Source of the DNA: RPQJ01 sp963732415
GTDB taxonomy: Bacteria; Pseudomonadota; Gammaproteobacteria; Steroidobacterales; Steroidobacteraceae
Direction of reading: 5' to 3'
Assembly: GCA_963732415.1 (NCBI GenBank)
Contig: CAVSZK010000019.1
Span: forward strand, 620,001-684,000
Length of the DNA stretch: 64,000 bases
Position numbers and translations under genes: made by a program. The notes beneath the pieces are model-generated. The model made no database searches. It saw only the letters and a program-made list of their open reading frames with translations, and was not told the DNA's origin. Positions 1 through 9,093 of this stretch are shown one piece after another. Positions within the stretch are counted from its first letter, which is position 1, and each line of letters opens with the position of its first letter.

Positions 1-454
1 GCCGGGCGTCCCGACTGACCAGAGGAGATCATCCACCGCGATTGCGAGCATCCCGAGTGATGGCGAACAGGTCGAACCGGCGTCGGAATAACCTGGGAAT
101 GTCCACGGGCGTGAAGCCCGAAGAAGCAATGAGGAGCCGACGCGCGAATAGCCCATCGTGGCCCGACCTCGACTGATCGAGGTCAGACAGAGGCCGGATA
201 TACGTGAGCAGTCGTACCTTGTCGCCGGAATACGGAGTGCTGGCAAAGTGGGGTGGGGTCCATATACGGACCGTCAAGGGTTCCTTTTGCGTTCCGCATA
301 GCGGTCACTTGCGACCGGCCACCGCCCCCTTGGTACCAACATCCACTATGTCGATTTCCGCTGCGTCAGCAGATGCTGACCACACGATCAGGTCTCGGCC
401 GACGGAATGCCTGAGCCTGCTTGTCGGAGCGGAACGCACAAAGGAGGGGCTCTT
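1..454. other. Non-coding stretch at window start
   Basis: I see no convincing gene, RNA or repeat here. Open frames on both strands are short, lack ribosome-binding sites and give low-complexity Arg/Ser-rich translations. The last bases hold the ribosome-binding site (AAGGAGG at 441-447) of the lipoprotein gene that follows. The region probably carries that gene's promoter, but no clear -35/-10 pair stands out. Confidence 0.4.
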
Positions 455-2242
455 ATGTGGTCGCAGCTCGCGCGCGTCATCGTAATTGGCGTTGCATCGC
501 TAGCCCTTGTGGCCTGTGGCGGTGGCGGTGGTGGCGGCCACAAGAAGCCGCCTGTGCCGGCCTCGATCACGATCGTGTCGGGGAACGGCCAGACCGGCGT
601 CGCTGGATCGGCACTGCCCATGGCTCTCAGCGTTTCGGTCAAGGATGGCTCTGGACGAGCGGTTCCGGGGGCATCGGTCAGTTGGACCGTGGTTGCGGGC
701 GGCGGGTCGGTGACACCCACCACCAGTTCGACCGACAGCACTGGTGTCGCAACGACGACCTGGACGCTTGGTCCCGAGCTCGGTGCAAACCGCGTGGTTG
801 CAACCTCGGGCACGCTCCCAGCAGTCGCATTTGATGCGGCGGCAACGGCGGCCGTGACGGCCAGCGTCATCGTGACGAGCCCGACGCTGTCGCCCTACGA
901 GGGCGACACGGTGCAGCTCACCGCAATCGCGCGCGACCAGTTCGGCAATGCGCTGCCGGGCAAAGTGGCGACCTGGAGCAGCTCGAATCCTGCCATCGCC
1001 CCGGTCTCCGCGAGTGGCGTGCTGCAGGCCTGGGGTACCGGAGACGTGACCGTCGTCGCCACCGTGGACGGCGTGCAAGGCCAGCTCGGGCTCGGGCTCA
1101 CCCCGATCCTCATCAGCGTGGCGGTCGGCGCCAAGGAGGTCGTGTTCGACTACACGACTGACCGGTGCGAGGACCTCGATCTTCCGGACCAACCGGCTCG
1201 CTTTGTGCGGGCCGAAGACGGCAGCCTGGTGCTGATCGACGGCAACGCACCGCGTCACTACCTGAGTCGCGGCGCCGACTTCAATTCACTCAGTCGCGAC
1301 TGCAGTCGCGCAGCGCTCGTGTCGGCCGATCTCAGAACTGCCGAGTCATACGAGAACTGGGAATGGCTGTGGGTCGTCTATCGAGTGGGCACTCGTTGGC
1401 ATGCGCTGATTCACAATGAGTTTCACGACGCGATTTCGAGCACATGCCGCGTGGGGGATCCGTCGCCCGGCAACCCGTGCTGGTACAACTCGATTACGTA
1501 TGCGGTGTCCGATGACGGTGGCGGAACATTTGTGAAACCGTCGCCGCCGCAGCACGTCGTAGCGCCCGCTCCCGATATCTGGGTGCCCCCGCCTCCCGGC
1601 GTGCCCTCACCCAGCTATTACTTTGCCGAGGGCTACAGGGCACCAACGAACGTGGTGCGGGCTGGCGACGGCTATTACTACTCGCTGATCGAACTCTTCC
1701 CGTCCAAGTTCTCTGACGGCCGGGGACTTTGTGTCATGCGCACCGACCGGCTCGACGATCCGGCCAGCTGGCGCGCCTGGGATGGCAGCAGCTTCGGCCT
1801 CCGTATGATGAGTCCGTACGTGACTGGCAGCGCAGTACCCATGTGCACATTTCTCAGCAGGCAGATCGATGGCCTGGGCGGCGGGCACATTGTTTACAGC
1901 ACCTACCTGAGCCGATACCTACTGGTGGCTCCGACACCCCGCTGGGTTGATGGTCGGATCGTGTGCGGCTACTTTTTCTCGCTGTCGACCGACCTGATTC
2001 ACTGGAGTGAGCCGCAGTTGCTGGCTGAAGCGAAGTTGACCTACTGCCCTGCGGTTACCCCCGGCCCCGGAGCGGTCGAAACGTTGCCGACGTTGTATCC
2101 GTCGCTGGTCGATCACGCCGACACCACGGTCAATTTCGAGCGGGCGGGGCGGACGCCGTACCTGTACTACATGCGTAACAACGACGGCTGGCTCGACCGC
2201 GACCTCGTGCGCGTGCCGCTGACACTGACGCGCACGAACTGA
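455..2242 (+). CDS. Exported lipoprotein with Ig-like (Big) domains and a propeller-like C-terminal half
   Basis: The 595-residue product starts with a lipoprotein signal peptide ending in lipobox LVAC, with Cys21 as the lipidated residue, followed by a Gly run and a short Lys/Pro linker. Residues ~30-130 resemble a bacterial Ig-like group 1 (Big_1) domain with the typical A-V-P-G-A-x-V-x-W pattern, and ~135-225 a Big_2-like domain. The remaining ~370 residues contain repeated Asp/Gly/Trp-rich segments (for example around Y-A-V-S-D-D-G-G and W-S-E-P) that suggest a beta-propeller of the type seen in glycosidase-like secreted proteins; this part is inference. The start is the ATG at 455 because AAGGAGG lies 7 bases upstream; an upstream in-frame ATG at 407 lacks a site. 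It stands alone, upstream of a TPR gene on the same strand. Substrate unknown; likely anchored in the outer membrane. Confidence 0.75.
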   Translation: MWSQLARVIVIGVASLALVACGGGGGGGHKKPPVPASITIVSGNGQTGVAGSALPMALSVSVKDGSGRAVPGASVSWTVVAGGGSVTPTTSSTDSTGVATTTWTLGPELGANRVVATSGTLPAVAFDAAATAAVTASVIVTSPTLSPYEGDTVQLTAIARDQFGNALPGKVATWSSSNPAIAPVSASGVLQAWGTGDVTVVATVDGVQGQLGLGLTPILISVAVGAKEVVFDYTTDRCEDLDLPDQPARFVRAEDGSLVLIDGNAPRHYLSRGADFNSLSRDCSRAALVSADLRTAESYENWEWLWVVYRVGTRWHALIHNEFHDAISSTCRVGDPSPGNPCWYNSITYAVSDDGGGTFVKPSPPQHVVAPAPDIWVPPPPGVPSPSYYFAEGYRAPTNVVRAGDGYYYSLIELFPSKFSDGRGLCVMRTDRLDDPASWRAWDGSSFGLRMMSPYVTGSAVPMCTFLSRQIDGLGGGHIVYSTYLSRYLLVAPTPRWVDGRIVCGYFFSLSTDLIHWSEPQLLAEAKLTYCPAVTPGPGAVETLPTLYPSLVDHADTTVNFERAGRTPYLYYMRNNDGWLDRDLVRVPLTLTRTN

Positions 2243-2290
2243 GCAACACCGTCGTGTGCTTGCGAGCGGCCACTCGTGACCGGCTGCAAA

Positions 2291-2306
2291 GGGTCGGAAG
2301 CAGACC
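2291..2306 (+). repeat. Copy 1 of a 16-bp dispersed repeat
   Basis: The 16-mer GGGTCGGAAGCAGACC occurs here, between the lipoprotein and TPR genes, and again at 5348-5363 in another intergenic gap. Both copies lie in the presumed island part of the window. Flanks are only weakly similar. Confidence 0.5.
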
Positions 2307-2432
2307 TAGCCGGCAAAGGACTAACGGCCATGAGCGGTCCTTGATGCCATGACCTGAGCGACCCGGAACCGGACACTCCAGAGACCTCCGGCTGGTAATC
2401 CCGCTACACTCGGTCGCGACAGGGAGGACCGC

Positions 2433-4649
2433 GTGAGCGACGCGAGCGAGGGGGAGAGCGAAAGCACCTGGGCCAGACTGACCCGCCGCAAGGTGGTGCA
2501 GTGGGGCATCGCCTACGCCGCAGGCGCCTGGGGTCTGCTGCAGGTGTTGCAGTTCCTCGCCGACACCTATGACTGGCCCGCGCAGTTACTGCGCCTCGTC
2601 ACGCTGGCGTTCGCAATCGGCCTCCCCATCGCCCTAACCCTCGCCTGGTATCACGGCGACCGCGGCCACCAGAAACCCGTCCGCACCGAACTCGCGCTCA
2701 TCGCGCTGTTGCTGCTCCTCGGCGGCGGTGCACTCTGGCTCTATGGCTCCCACGGCGCCCAAATCCAGACCACCGCCACGGCAGCGAGTCCTGCAGGTGC
2801 CCCAATGGCGAACACAGCCGCTGCAGACACTCGCCCCTCGGTCGCCGTGCTGCCGTTCGAGAACCGCAGTGACGAGCACAAGGACGCTTTCTTCGTCGAC
2901 GGCATCCACGACGACATCCTGACGCAGCTGACCAAGATCGGCGCGATGAAGGTCATCGCGCGCACCTCCGTCGAGCAGTTCCGCGACACGAAGCTCTCGA
3001 CGAAGGAGATCGGCGAGAAGCTCGGTGTGACGCGGGTCCTCGAGGGCAGCGTGCAGCGCGCCGGTGACCGTGTCCGGGTGACGGCCCAGCTGATCGATAC
3101 GGTGAGCGATGCCCACCTGTGGGCCGAGTCCTATGATCGCGAGCTGACGGCAGCCAACATCTTCGCGATCCAGAGCGAGGTCGCAACCTCGATCGCCGCC
3201 GCACTCGAGACCACGCTGACCGCCGCCGAGAAGGCGCGGGTCGATATCGTCCCAACGCGGAACCTCGCAGCCTGGGAGGCATTCCAGCTAGGCCGGCAAC
3301 GCATGTCGCGACGCACCGCCGAGACCCTTTCCGACGCCGAGCGCTTCTTCCAGAAGGCGATCGACCTTGATCCAGAGTTCGCGCTGGCCTACGTGGGACT
3401 CTCGGACTCGCTCACCTTGCAGATCGAGCATGCGGGTGCGCAGGAGGACGTCAACCTCGCCAGGGCTGACGCAGCCGTCGCTACGGCCCTGGAACTCGAC
3501 CCGAACCTCGCCGAGGCGTGGGCGTCCTCGGCGCTCATTCGCTCCTTTCGGGGGCAATACGATCGGGCCGATCCGCTGTACCGTCGCTCGATCGCACTGA
3601 ATCCCAACTATGCCGCCGCATACCAGCGGTTCAGCAGAAACGCCGGAGGTCTCGGTCACCGTGACGAAGCGCTGGCCGCGGCGGAGAAGGCCGTTGAACT
3701 CGATCCCCTGTCGGCCATCGTCAATACGGATCTGGGCCGGGCGCTGGTGTCGGTCGGGCGATTCGACGAGGCTGCGGACCGCTTCCGGAAGGCCAATGAG
3801 ATCGACCCCGAGATGCCCATGCCGTACAGGCAGGCGGGTGTCCTCGACGCCTACGCGCGCAATCGATTTGCCGAAGCGGTGCCGCTGCTGCAGCGAGCCG
3901 CCGCGCTGGACCCGGAGAACCCGCTGCTCGAGTTCTTTCGCGCCCGCCTTTACTTCGACCTGGGCGACGACGTCGCAGCGACCCGCGTGATCGAGGCCGC
4001 CCGCAAGCGGTGGCCGGGCCATGCGGCGGTGTTGATGGTGTCCGCGGAAATGCACATGAACACGGGCGAGTGGGGCGCCGCGCTGAAGGATACCCAGCGG
4101 CTCCTGGCGCTCGACTCGTGGACAGGCGATCCCGACGCTGTGCTGCGGTGGCTACGCGACGCCGACCTGAAGCAGGGCAACTATCAAGCGGCGCGGCTTA
4201 GGTACGCAAAGGCCTATCCGGCACTGCTTGCATCAACGTCACCGACGATAGATGGCTCGAACTGGCAGGCTGCAATCGATGTCGCACCGGTCCTGCGGGC
4301 GGCCGGGGAGGACGCCGCCGCAGGCGCCCTTCTCGATCGCGCCGAGCAGGTCGTCCGGACGATCCCACGTCTCGGCGTGAGGGGCTACGGAATTGCCGAC
4401 GTGCAGATCCACGCCCTGCGCGGCGACAAAGCCAAAGCTCTGGCTGTACTTCGAGAGGCGGAACGGGCCGGCTGGCGCGGCCCGTACTGGCGCTACTACC
4501 GTGACTTCGACCCCAACCTCGCCTCGATCCGCAACGAACCGGAATTCAAGGCCTTGTTCGCAGACATCGGGCGCGACATGGTACGCCAGCGCGCCGAACT
4601 CGCCGCCCGCCCGAAGGACGCGCCGCTCGATTTAGCGACTGGTAATTGA
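2433..4649 (+). CDS. Membrane-anchored TolB-like / TPR protein
   Basis: A 738-residue protein. Residues ~20-40, 50-70 and 88-108 form hydrophobic segments that anchor it in the inner membrane. Residues ~130-255 match the TolB N-terminal-like domain that recurs in these proteins (VAVLPFENRS, then an F-V-D-G-I-H-D-D-I-L-T-Q-L segment and W-A-E-S-Y-D-R). From ~260 to ~650 there are repeated tetratricopeptide units marked by A-x-A-x-x-x-A-L-x-L-D-P. In the family such proteins are often fused to adenylate cyclase or DNA-binding output domains; here no output domain is present, so a scaffold or sensor role is inferred. The start is GTG at 2433 with AGGGAGG six bases upstream. No operon partner is evident; the next gene is convergent. 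Confidence 0.8.
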   Translation: MSDASEGESESTWARLTRRKVVQWGIAYAAGAWGLLQVLQFLADTYDWPAQLLRLVTLAFAIGLPIALTLAWYHGDRGHQKPVRTELALIALLLLLGGGALWLYGSHGAQIQTTATAASPAGAPMANTAAADTRPSVAVLPFENRSDEHKDAFFVDGIHDDILTQLTKIGAMKVIARTSVEQFRDTKLSTKEIGEKLGVTRVLEGSVQRAGDRVRVTAQLIDTVSDAHLWAESYDRELTAANIFAIQSEVATSIAAALETTLTAAEKARVDIVPTRNLAAWEAFQLGRQRMSRRTAETLSDAERFFQKAIDLDPEFALAYVGLSDSLTLQIEHAGAQEDVNLARADAAVATALELDPNLAEAWASSALIRSFRGQYDRADPLYRRSIALNPNYAAAYQRFSRNAGGLGHRDEALAAAEKAVELDPLSAIVNTDLGRALVSVGRFDEAADRFRKANEIDPEMPMPYRQAGVLDAYARNRFAEAVPLLQRAAALDPENPLLEFFRARLYFDLGDDVAATRVIEAARKRWPGHAAVLMVSAEMHMNTGEWGAALKDTQRLLALDSWTGDPDAVLRWLRDADLKQGNYQAARLRYAKAYPALLASTSPTIDGSNWQAAIDVAPVLRAAGEDAAAGALLDRAEQVVRTIPRLGVRGYGIADVQIHALRGDKAKALAVLREAERAGWRGPYWRYYRDFDPNLASIRNEPEFKALFADIGRDMVRQRAELAARPKDAPLDLATGN

Positions 4650-4689
4650 GCGCTCGCCCGACACGGGAAACCCGGCGCGGGGCCGGATC

Positions 4690-5196
4690 TCAGCGAGGCC
4701 GCCAATCCCGATACTGGACGTGGGCGGGCACTGGGGGAGCTGCGCTTTCGCGCTCCGCAAACCGCTCCGCCAGCCACTGAAACCACTCCCCGACAGTTTC
4801 CCTGCCAGTCTCCCCGCGCTCATCGATGAAATAACTCTGGAGCTTGCGCCAGGACACAACGATCGGACCGCTGAAGAAATCATCCACCAGGTCAATGCTG
4901 ACTTCGCCTCGAAAAATCAGCACGCCAATGCTTTCCCAAGTCGTTGTCATTGCATATACGAGATGGAGGTCCTCGCCAAGACTGCTCTCGATCTGCTGTT
5001 TCGACAAACCAGCAGGCAACCTGTAGACGAGCACGAGAGCTTTCGCGAACTCCGGCGTCTGAAACGCGTGGAGCAATTCCATCGCGGCTTCGCGATTTCG
5101 TTCCCGCCGATACCTCCGCGTCTCGTAGACGGCAAACGCCACACCGACGACCACCGCCGCCGCTTCGATGGCCTGGAACAGCACTTCAGCATTCAT
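4690..5196 (-). CDS. Small membrane-anchored protein, DUF4760-like
   Basis: The 168-residue product has one N-terminal membrane segment (about residues 10-25) followed by a basic Y-R-R-E-R-N-R stretch and a soluble alpha-helical domain with the W-E-S-I-G-V-L and W-R-K-L-Q-S-Y pattern typical of DUF4760-type proteins. That domain family has no established function; members are found scattered in accessory regions of many proteobacteria. It is convergent to the TPR gene (40-bp gap) and lies near a tyrosine recombinase, consistent with mobile-island cargo. Family assignment is from pattern recognition and is moderate. Confidence 0.6.
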   Translation of the reverse strand: MNAEVLFQAIEAAAVVVGVAFAVYETRRYRRERNREAAMELLHAFQTPEFAKALVLVYRLPAGLSKQQIESSLGEDLHLVYAMTTTWESIGVLIFRGEVSIDLVDDFFSGPIVVSWRKLQSYFIDERGETGRETVGEWFQWLAERFAERESAAPPVPAHVQYRDWRPR

Positions 5197-5347
5197 AGCG
5201 AACCTCTGCCCCCCTCACCCGCACGGCCGGACCTAGACTACTCCGGTGTCGGTAGCAAGGGTCATTTCCCGGTCGTTGCTGAGGGTCACTGACCGGTGTC
5301 GTGTCATTGCCTGACGCCTTATTGCGCTGCCACGGAATGTCGGCCCT

Positions 5348-5363
5348 GGGTCGGAAGCAGACC
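5348..5363 (+). repeat. Copy 2 of the 16-bp dispersed repeat
   Basis: Identical to 2291-2306. It lies in the 200-bp gap between the DUF4760-like gene and the recombinase gene and abuts a 7-bp stem hairpin (GACCGCC at 5360-5366, GGCGGTC at 5372-5378) that has no U tract. Confidence 0.5.
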
Positions 5364-5397
5364 GCCACGAGGGCGGTCGCTTCCGGCATGGATCGCA

Positions 5398-6018
5398 TTA
5401 AGCCTCTGTCTGTTCCGCGATCTCCAACGCGTCATCCAACTCGATCCCCAGATAGCGGACGGTGCTCTCCAGCTTCGTATGCCCGAGTAACAATTGGACC
5501 GCCCGGATGTTCCGGGTCCGACGATAGATCAGCGTGGCCTTGGTCCGGCGCATGGAGTGCGTGCCGTACGCGGTCGGGTCGAGGCCGATTGATGTCACCC
5601 AGCGCCGGACGATCCGGGCGTGCTGCCGAGTCGAGATATGCGGGGATGCGGCGATTCGGCTCGGGAACAGGTACTGATCCGGCCGCAGGCACCCCATCGC
5701 AATCCATCCCGACACCGCCTCCCGTGTCTGCTCGGTTAGCTCGAATTGGACTGGCCGCAGGGTTTTGCGCTGCATCACGATAGCCCGAGCCGCGACGTGA
5801 CCACAGGGCGCCACGTCCTGAACCCGGAGGCCGACGAGGTCACAGCCTCTAAGCTTGCTGTCGATCGCCAGGTTGAACATTGCGAGGTCTCGCGACCTGC
5901 GGCCTAGTTGCAGGCGAACCCTTATGGCCCAGGTCTCTCTGGGCTTCAGCGGGGCCTTCTGGCCAAGTAGCTTGCCCCGGTTCCAAGGGGCGTGGTGACG
6001 GCCAACGAGCATGTCCAT
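5398..6018 (-). CDS. Tyrosine recombinase / integrase (short form)
   Basis: The 206-residue protein matches the catalytic domain of phage-type tyrosine recombinases. The catalytic arginine is in K-L-R-G-C-D-L, the H-x-x-R box is T-H-S-M-R-R, the second histidine is in L-L-L-G-H-T, and the nucleophilic tyrosine is in T-V-R-Y-L-G. The N-terminal arm/core-binding domain is very short compared with a typical 300-400-residue island integrase, so this is a compact recombinase of the kind found in integron-like or small mobile units. I start it at 6018 because AAAGGAG lies directly upstream of that ATG on the minus strand; an earlier in-frame start has no such site. It may or may not be the enzyme that used the ssrA attachment site 4.3 kb away. 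Confidence 0.85.
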   Translation of the reverse strand: MDMLVGRHHAPWNRGKLLGQKAPLKPRETWAIRVRLQLGRRSRDLAMFNLAIDSKLRGCDLVGLRVQDVAPCGHVAARAIVMQRKTLRPVQFELTEQTREAVSGWIAMGCLRPDQYLFPSRIAASPHISTRQHARIVRRWVTSIGLDPTAYGTHSMRRTKATLIYRRTRNIRAVQLLLGHTKLESTVRYLGIELDDALEIAEQTEA

Positions 6019-6225
6019 GAGCGTCTCCTTTCGTCTTGAAAAGGAGACCATTGCCCACGCCGAGCGACTGTCTCAAATCGACCCTGAGCAGAAGTTGGCT
6101 ACGCTACAAAGCGGACGCTCATTGCCCGCTCAGGCCGGCGTGGCAACAACAGCCGAAAGGCCGCTGTTCCTGCGGTCGGCCGAGCAAATCGTTGGGCCGC
6201 AGAATCACCCGCGCGATGTCGGGAC

Positions 6226-7761
6226 TCAGCGTTGCAATTCGATCTCTCCGGGGCGCCAGGTCTTGTCGAACCACGGCTCGAGCGGGCCGTACAACCGCAG
6301 GATCATGAACCAGCCCTTGCCCGGAATGGTCTGCACCCAGTTGTTCTCCATTCCCGCGGGTGCCTTGGGTCCGAAGTAGACGTCCACCGAGCCGTCCGCA
6401 TTGACCTTCAAATCCTTGTTCTGGCTGCTGACGCTCGGAGACTTCTGATCGGTCTGGACCATTGATCGCGTCTGGTTGTCATACACGATGACCGACCAGA
6501 AATCCTTTACCGGGACATTGGGCGGCAGGTGCATCCGGTACGCCTTGCCGCCGTCGAATGGGTGGCCGCTGGCGTCCTGGACCGACCAGGGATACTGCGA
6601 TCCCTTGCCGACCATCTTCATCTCCATCGCGGGCGTGACGCCGGTGGCGAAGTAATAATATTGGATGTAGCCGTCCATGTTCGTCACGCCGGGCGCGCTT
6701 TCGAACTTGTAGCCGCCGAAGAACGGCAGGCGCCACGTGCTGTTCGGGTAGAAATAGGCGTCGCTCGAGCGAACCTTGAAAGCGATCGTTCGCGCCGTGA
6801 CGGCACCGATGTTCGCGGCGTCCGTGAGGATCTTCTTCATGCGCTCGTCGGGATTGAACGGCTGCCCCTTGACGATACCGACGGAGGCGAAGAGGCCGAG
6901 CATCGTTGGATCGCTTCCTCCGGGCGGCTCTTCCTGGATGACCTTGTTCAGGAGCTCCCAGAACGCGAAATCGCCGGGCGCAACGAAATTCGCGGGGACT
7001 CCGGAACCATTTGCAAACTTCATCGGCGGCGGATTGCCTGCGTCCGACAACTGGTAGATCTTCAGGTGCTTCTTCACCGACTCGACGCCGGGCGCCGTCG
7101 AGCCGTCGACGACGAACGCGCGGAAGAACAGCCAGTTGCCAAACGTGCTCGGCCTCACCACGACGTAGCCCGACGGGACGTCGCCCTCGTATCCGGGCGG
7201 AAGCACGAGGTACTTGCCACCTTCGCCCCTATCTTCGCCGGTGATGCCCACGTCAGCGACCCAGCGATACCAGAAGTCATTGATGCCGCCCAGGACCTCG
7301 GGAGGAATCTCGAGTACCAGCGGGCCCTTCTTCGTGTCGAGCCAGATGAAGTTGTAGATCGTGTTGTCGTTCGCCGTCAGTTCCACAGACCTCGCATCGA
7401 CCAGATTTTCCCAGATTACGTCGGTCTGGTTGTCCGGCCCGAATTGGCGGAGCGAGTCGCGCATTCCGGCCTGATTCACGATCGGTATGGCCATCAGGTA
7501 GGCCTGCAGCGCGCGCGAACGATCGAGGTTGTCGTAGATCGTCTCGACCGTGCCGGCGTCGGGATAGCCGTAGTGCAGGTTCAGGGTACCGATCGAGCTT
7601 TCGAGCCTGTCCGGCACGGCGACGCCGGGTGCGATCGGAGTCGAGTACTTGTACGCCGGCGAGGCTTGCGCGCCGGACACGGACTGCGCACTGACGGTGC
7701 CGAGGCCAGCGAAAAGGAACAGCGCGGTCGCAAACGCGCCGGCGACAAGGGACTTGGTCAT
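6226..7761 (-). CDS. Exported DUF1254/DUF1214 domain protein
   Basis: A 511-residue protein with a clear signal peptide (hydrophobic core ~6-22, cleavage near V-S-A-Q). The N-terminal half carries the DUF1254 pattern (Y-G-Y-P, then a Y-L-M-A-I-P-I-V-N segment and D-N-x-T-I-Y), and the C-terminal ~110 residues the DUF1214 pattern (Y-R-M-H-L-P, then W-S-V-I-V-Y-D and W-F-M-I-L-R-L-Y-G-P). These periplasmic or outer-surface proteins are widespread in proteobacteria and have no firmly assigned activity. The start at 7761 is supported by AGGAG upstream (CTCAGGAGAGCGAA-ATG). It is divergent from the AraC-type gene 184 bp away, which is likely its regulator. Confidence 0.85.
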   Translation of the reverse strand: MTKSLVAGAFATALFLFAGLGTVSAQSVSGAQASPAYKYSTPIAPGVAVPDRLESSIGTLNLHYGYPDAGTVETIYDNLDRSRALQAYLMAIPIVNQAGMRDSLRQFGPDNQTDVIWENLVDARSVELTANDNTIYNFIWLDTKKGPLVLEIPPEVLGGINDFWYRWVADVGITGEDRGEGGKYLVLPPGYEGDVPSGYVVVRPSTFGNWLFFRAFVVDGSTAPGVESVKKHLKIYQLSDAGNPPPMKFANGSGVPANFVAPGDFAFWELLNKVIQEEPPGGSDPTMLGLFASVGIVKGQPFNPDERMKKILTDAANIGAVTARTIAFKVRSSDAYFYPNSTWRLPFFGGYKFESAPGVTNMDGYIQYYYFATGVTPAMEMKMVGKGSQYPWSVQDASGHPFDGGKAYRMHLPPNVPVKDFWSVIVYDNQTRSMVQTDQKSPSVSSQNKDLKVNADGSVDVYFGPKAPAGMENNWVQTIPGKGWFMILRLYGPLEPWFDKTWRPGEIELQR

Positions 7762-7945
7762 TTCGCTCTCCTGAGCGGTCGTCGAGGCTGGAATCAATGG
7801 GAAGACTAGCAACTCAGCAGACGCAAAACCTTGCAAATACGGCCCTCGACGACTACCGTCTGCACGCGGGTTTCCCAAGTTGCAGGGACCAACACATAGG
7901 AGTCGAGGGGTCTCATGGTGAGAGCGGGATTACGGGGGACAAGAG

Positions 7946-9016
7946 GTGGCTAAGCATTCTGCGCGGAGGCCGCCGTCGCCATCGTTCTCCAGCATGGCCG
8001 GCGACGTCCGGATCGGCCCCCTCATGGCCATCCCCGATGTGCTGACGGAACTCGGGGTCGCACCCCGCCACGCGTTCGCCCGCGCCGGAATAGACCTGCG
8101 GCTGTTCAGGAATCCGGAAAGCCGCCTCCCGTTCGAAGCCCTCGCCCACCTCCTGTCCGTCTGCGCGGACTTCACCGGATGCGGGCACTTCGGCCTTCTG
8201 GTCGGCGAGCGCTTTCGCCTCCAGGCCCTCGGTGAGATCGGTCACTTGATGCGGAACTCGGCCACCGTCGGCGAAGCCCTGCGGGCATTGCTCCTGCACC
8301 TTCACCTGCATGACCGCGGTGCCGTCCCGGTCCTGCTGGAACGCGAACAGTCGAGCGTGCTCCTCGGCTACTCGGCGTACGGACAGGGCGCCTCATCAAA
8401 GGTGCAGATCTACGACGCTGCCATCGCCATCGGCTACCGCTCGCTGCAGGAACTCTGCGGCCCGTCGTGGTTGCCGACATGCGTCCAGTTTTCACACGTG
8501 CGGCCGACGGATGCGGCAGCCTTCCGTCGCGCGTTCCGGACCAGGCTCCGGTTCGATGCCGAAGCTTGCGGTGTCGTCTTCGCATCGTCGTGGCTCGAGC
8601 AACCGATCGCCGGCACCGACCCTGCACTGCGCCGCATGCTGAACCGCGCCATTGCGCGCGAAGAAGAGCACGCCGCGATGACCTTCGCGGAGCAGGTTGA
8701 ATGCGCGCTGCCACAGTTTGTGCTCAACGGCGCCACCTCGGCGGACGACGTGGCGCGTTTCTTCGGCATTCACCAGCGAACCCTGAGAAAACGACTCCAT
8801 GCGCACGGAACGCATCTGCAGAAGCTGGTCGATCAGACGCGCTTCGCACTGGCGCGGCAGCTGCTGCGGGACACTGGACTGCCAGTCCTGGAGATTGCGG
8901 CCGCCCTGCACTGTTCGGACCCGAACGTCTTTTCACGAGCCTTTCGCAACTGGGCAGGGGCGAGTCCCAGGCAGTGGCGTGATCGCCAGCGTGGCTCGGC
9001 TCGTGCTGGTCGATGA
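7946..9016 (+). CDS. AraC-family transcriptional regulator (arabinose-binding-like N-terminus)
   Basis: The 356-residue protein has the layout of OruR/ArgR-like AraC regulators: an N-terminal ligand domain (~residues 25-215, with L-P-F-E-A-L and F-G-L-L-V-G-E) and a C-terminal double helix-turn-helix (~250-345). The HTH is recognisable from V-A-R-F-F-G-I-H-Q-R-T-L-R-K-R-L and I-A-A-A-L-H-C-S-D-P-N-V-F-S-R-A-F-R-x-W, ending with G-A-S-P-R-Q-W-R. The start is uncertain: GTG at 7946 gives the longest frame with a poor ribosome site, and an ATG at 7994 is the alternative. It faces away from the DUF1254 gene and probably controls it. Confidence 0.85.
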   Translation: MAKHSARRPPSPSFSSMAGDVRIGPLMAIPDVLTELGVAPRHAFARAGIDLRLFRNPESRLPFEALAHLLSVCADFTGCGHFGLLVGERFRLQALGEIGHLMRNSATVGEALRALLLHLHLHDRGAVPVLLEREQSSVLLGYSAYGQGASSKVQIYDAAIAIGYRSLQELCGPSWLPTCVQFSHVRPTDAAAFRRAFRTRLRFDAEACGVVFASSWLEQPIAGTDPALRRMLNRAIAREEEHAAMTFAEQVECALPQFVLNGATSADDVARFFGIHQRTLRKRLHAHGTHLQKLVDQTRFALARQLLRDTGLPVLEIAAALHCSDPNVFSRAFRNWAGASPRQWRDRQRGSARAGR

Positions 9017-9065
9017 CGCCGGCGAACGTCAGCTTTCGGCACTGTGTCGATACGACCGCACTTGG

Positions 9066-9093
9066 GCTGCGGATTCAACCGATCGACGCAACA
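9066..9093 (+). repeat. Left terminal inverted repeat of the IS30-like element
   Basis: GCTGCGGATTCAACC followed by 13 more bases; it pairs with 10118-10145 in inverted orientation with two mismatches. The transposase stop codon (9075-9077) lies inside it. Confidence 0.9.

Noticed and set aside
520..540. Gly codon run in the first lipoprotein as a tandem repeat
   Set aside because: It encodes the Gly-rich linker after the lipidated cysteine, a common lipoprotein feature, not a repeat element.
5360..5378. Intrinsic terminator between the DUF4760-like gene and the recombinase gene
   Set aside because: A 7-bp stem with 5-base loop but no U tract, and it lies beside the dispersed repeat; it may be part of that repeat instead.
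6529..7809. Long + strand open frame opposite the DUF1254 gene
   Set aside because: It is antisense to a clear exported protein, is Arg/His/Asp-rich, has no ribosome site and matches nothing recognisable; high-GC codon bias creates such shadows.
9016..9065. Gene interrupted by the IS30-like element
   Set aside because: Neither flank carries a recognisable broken reading frame that rejoins when the element is removed.
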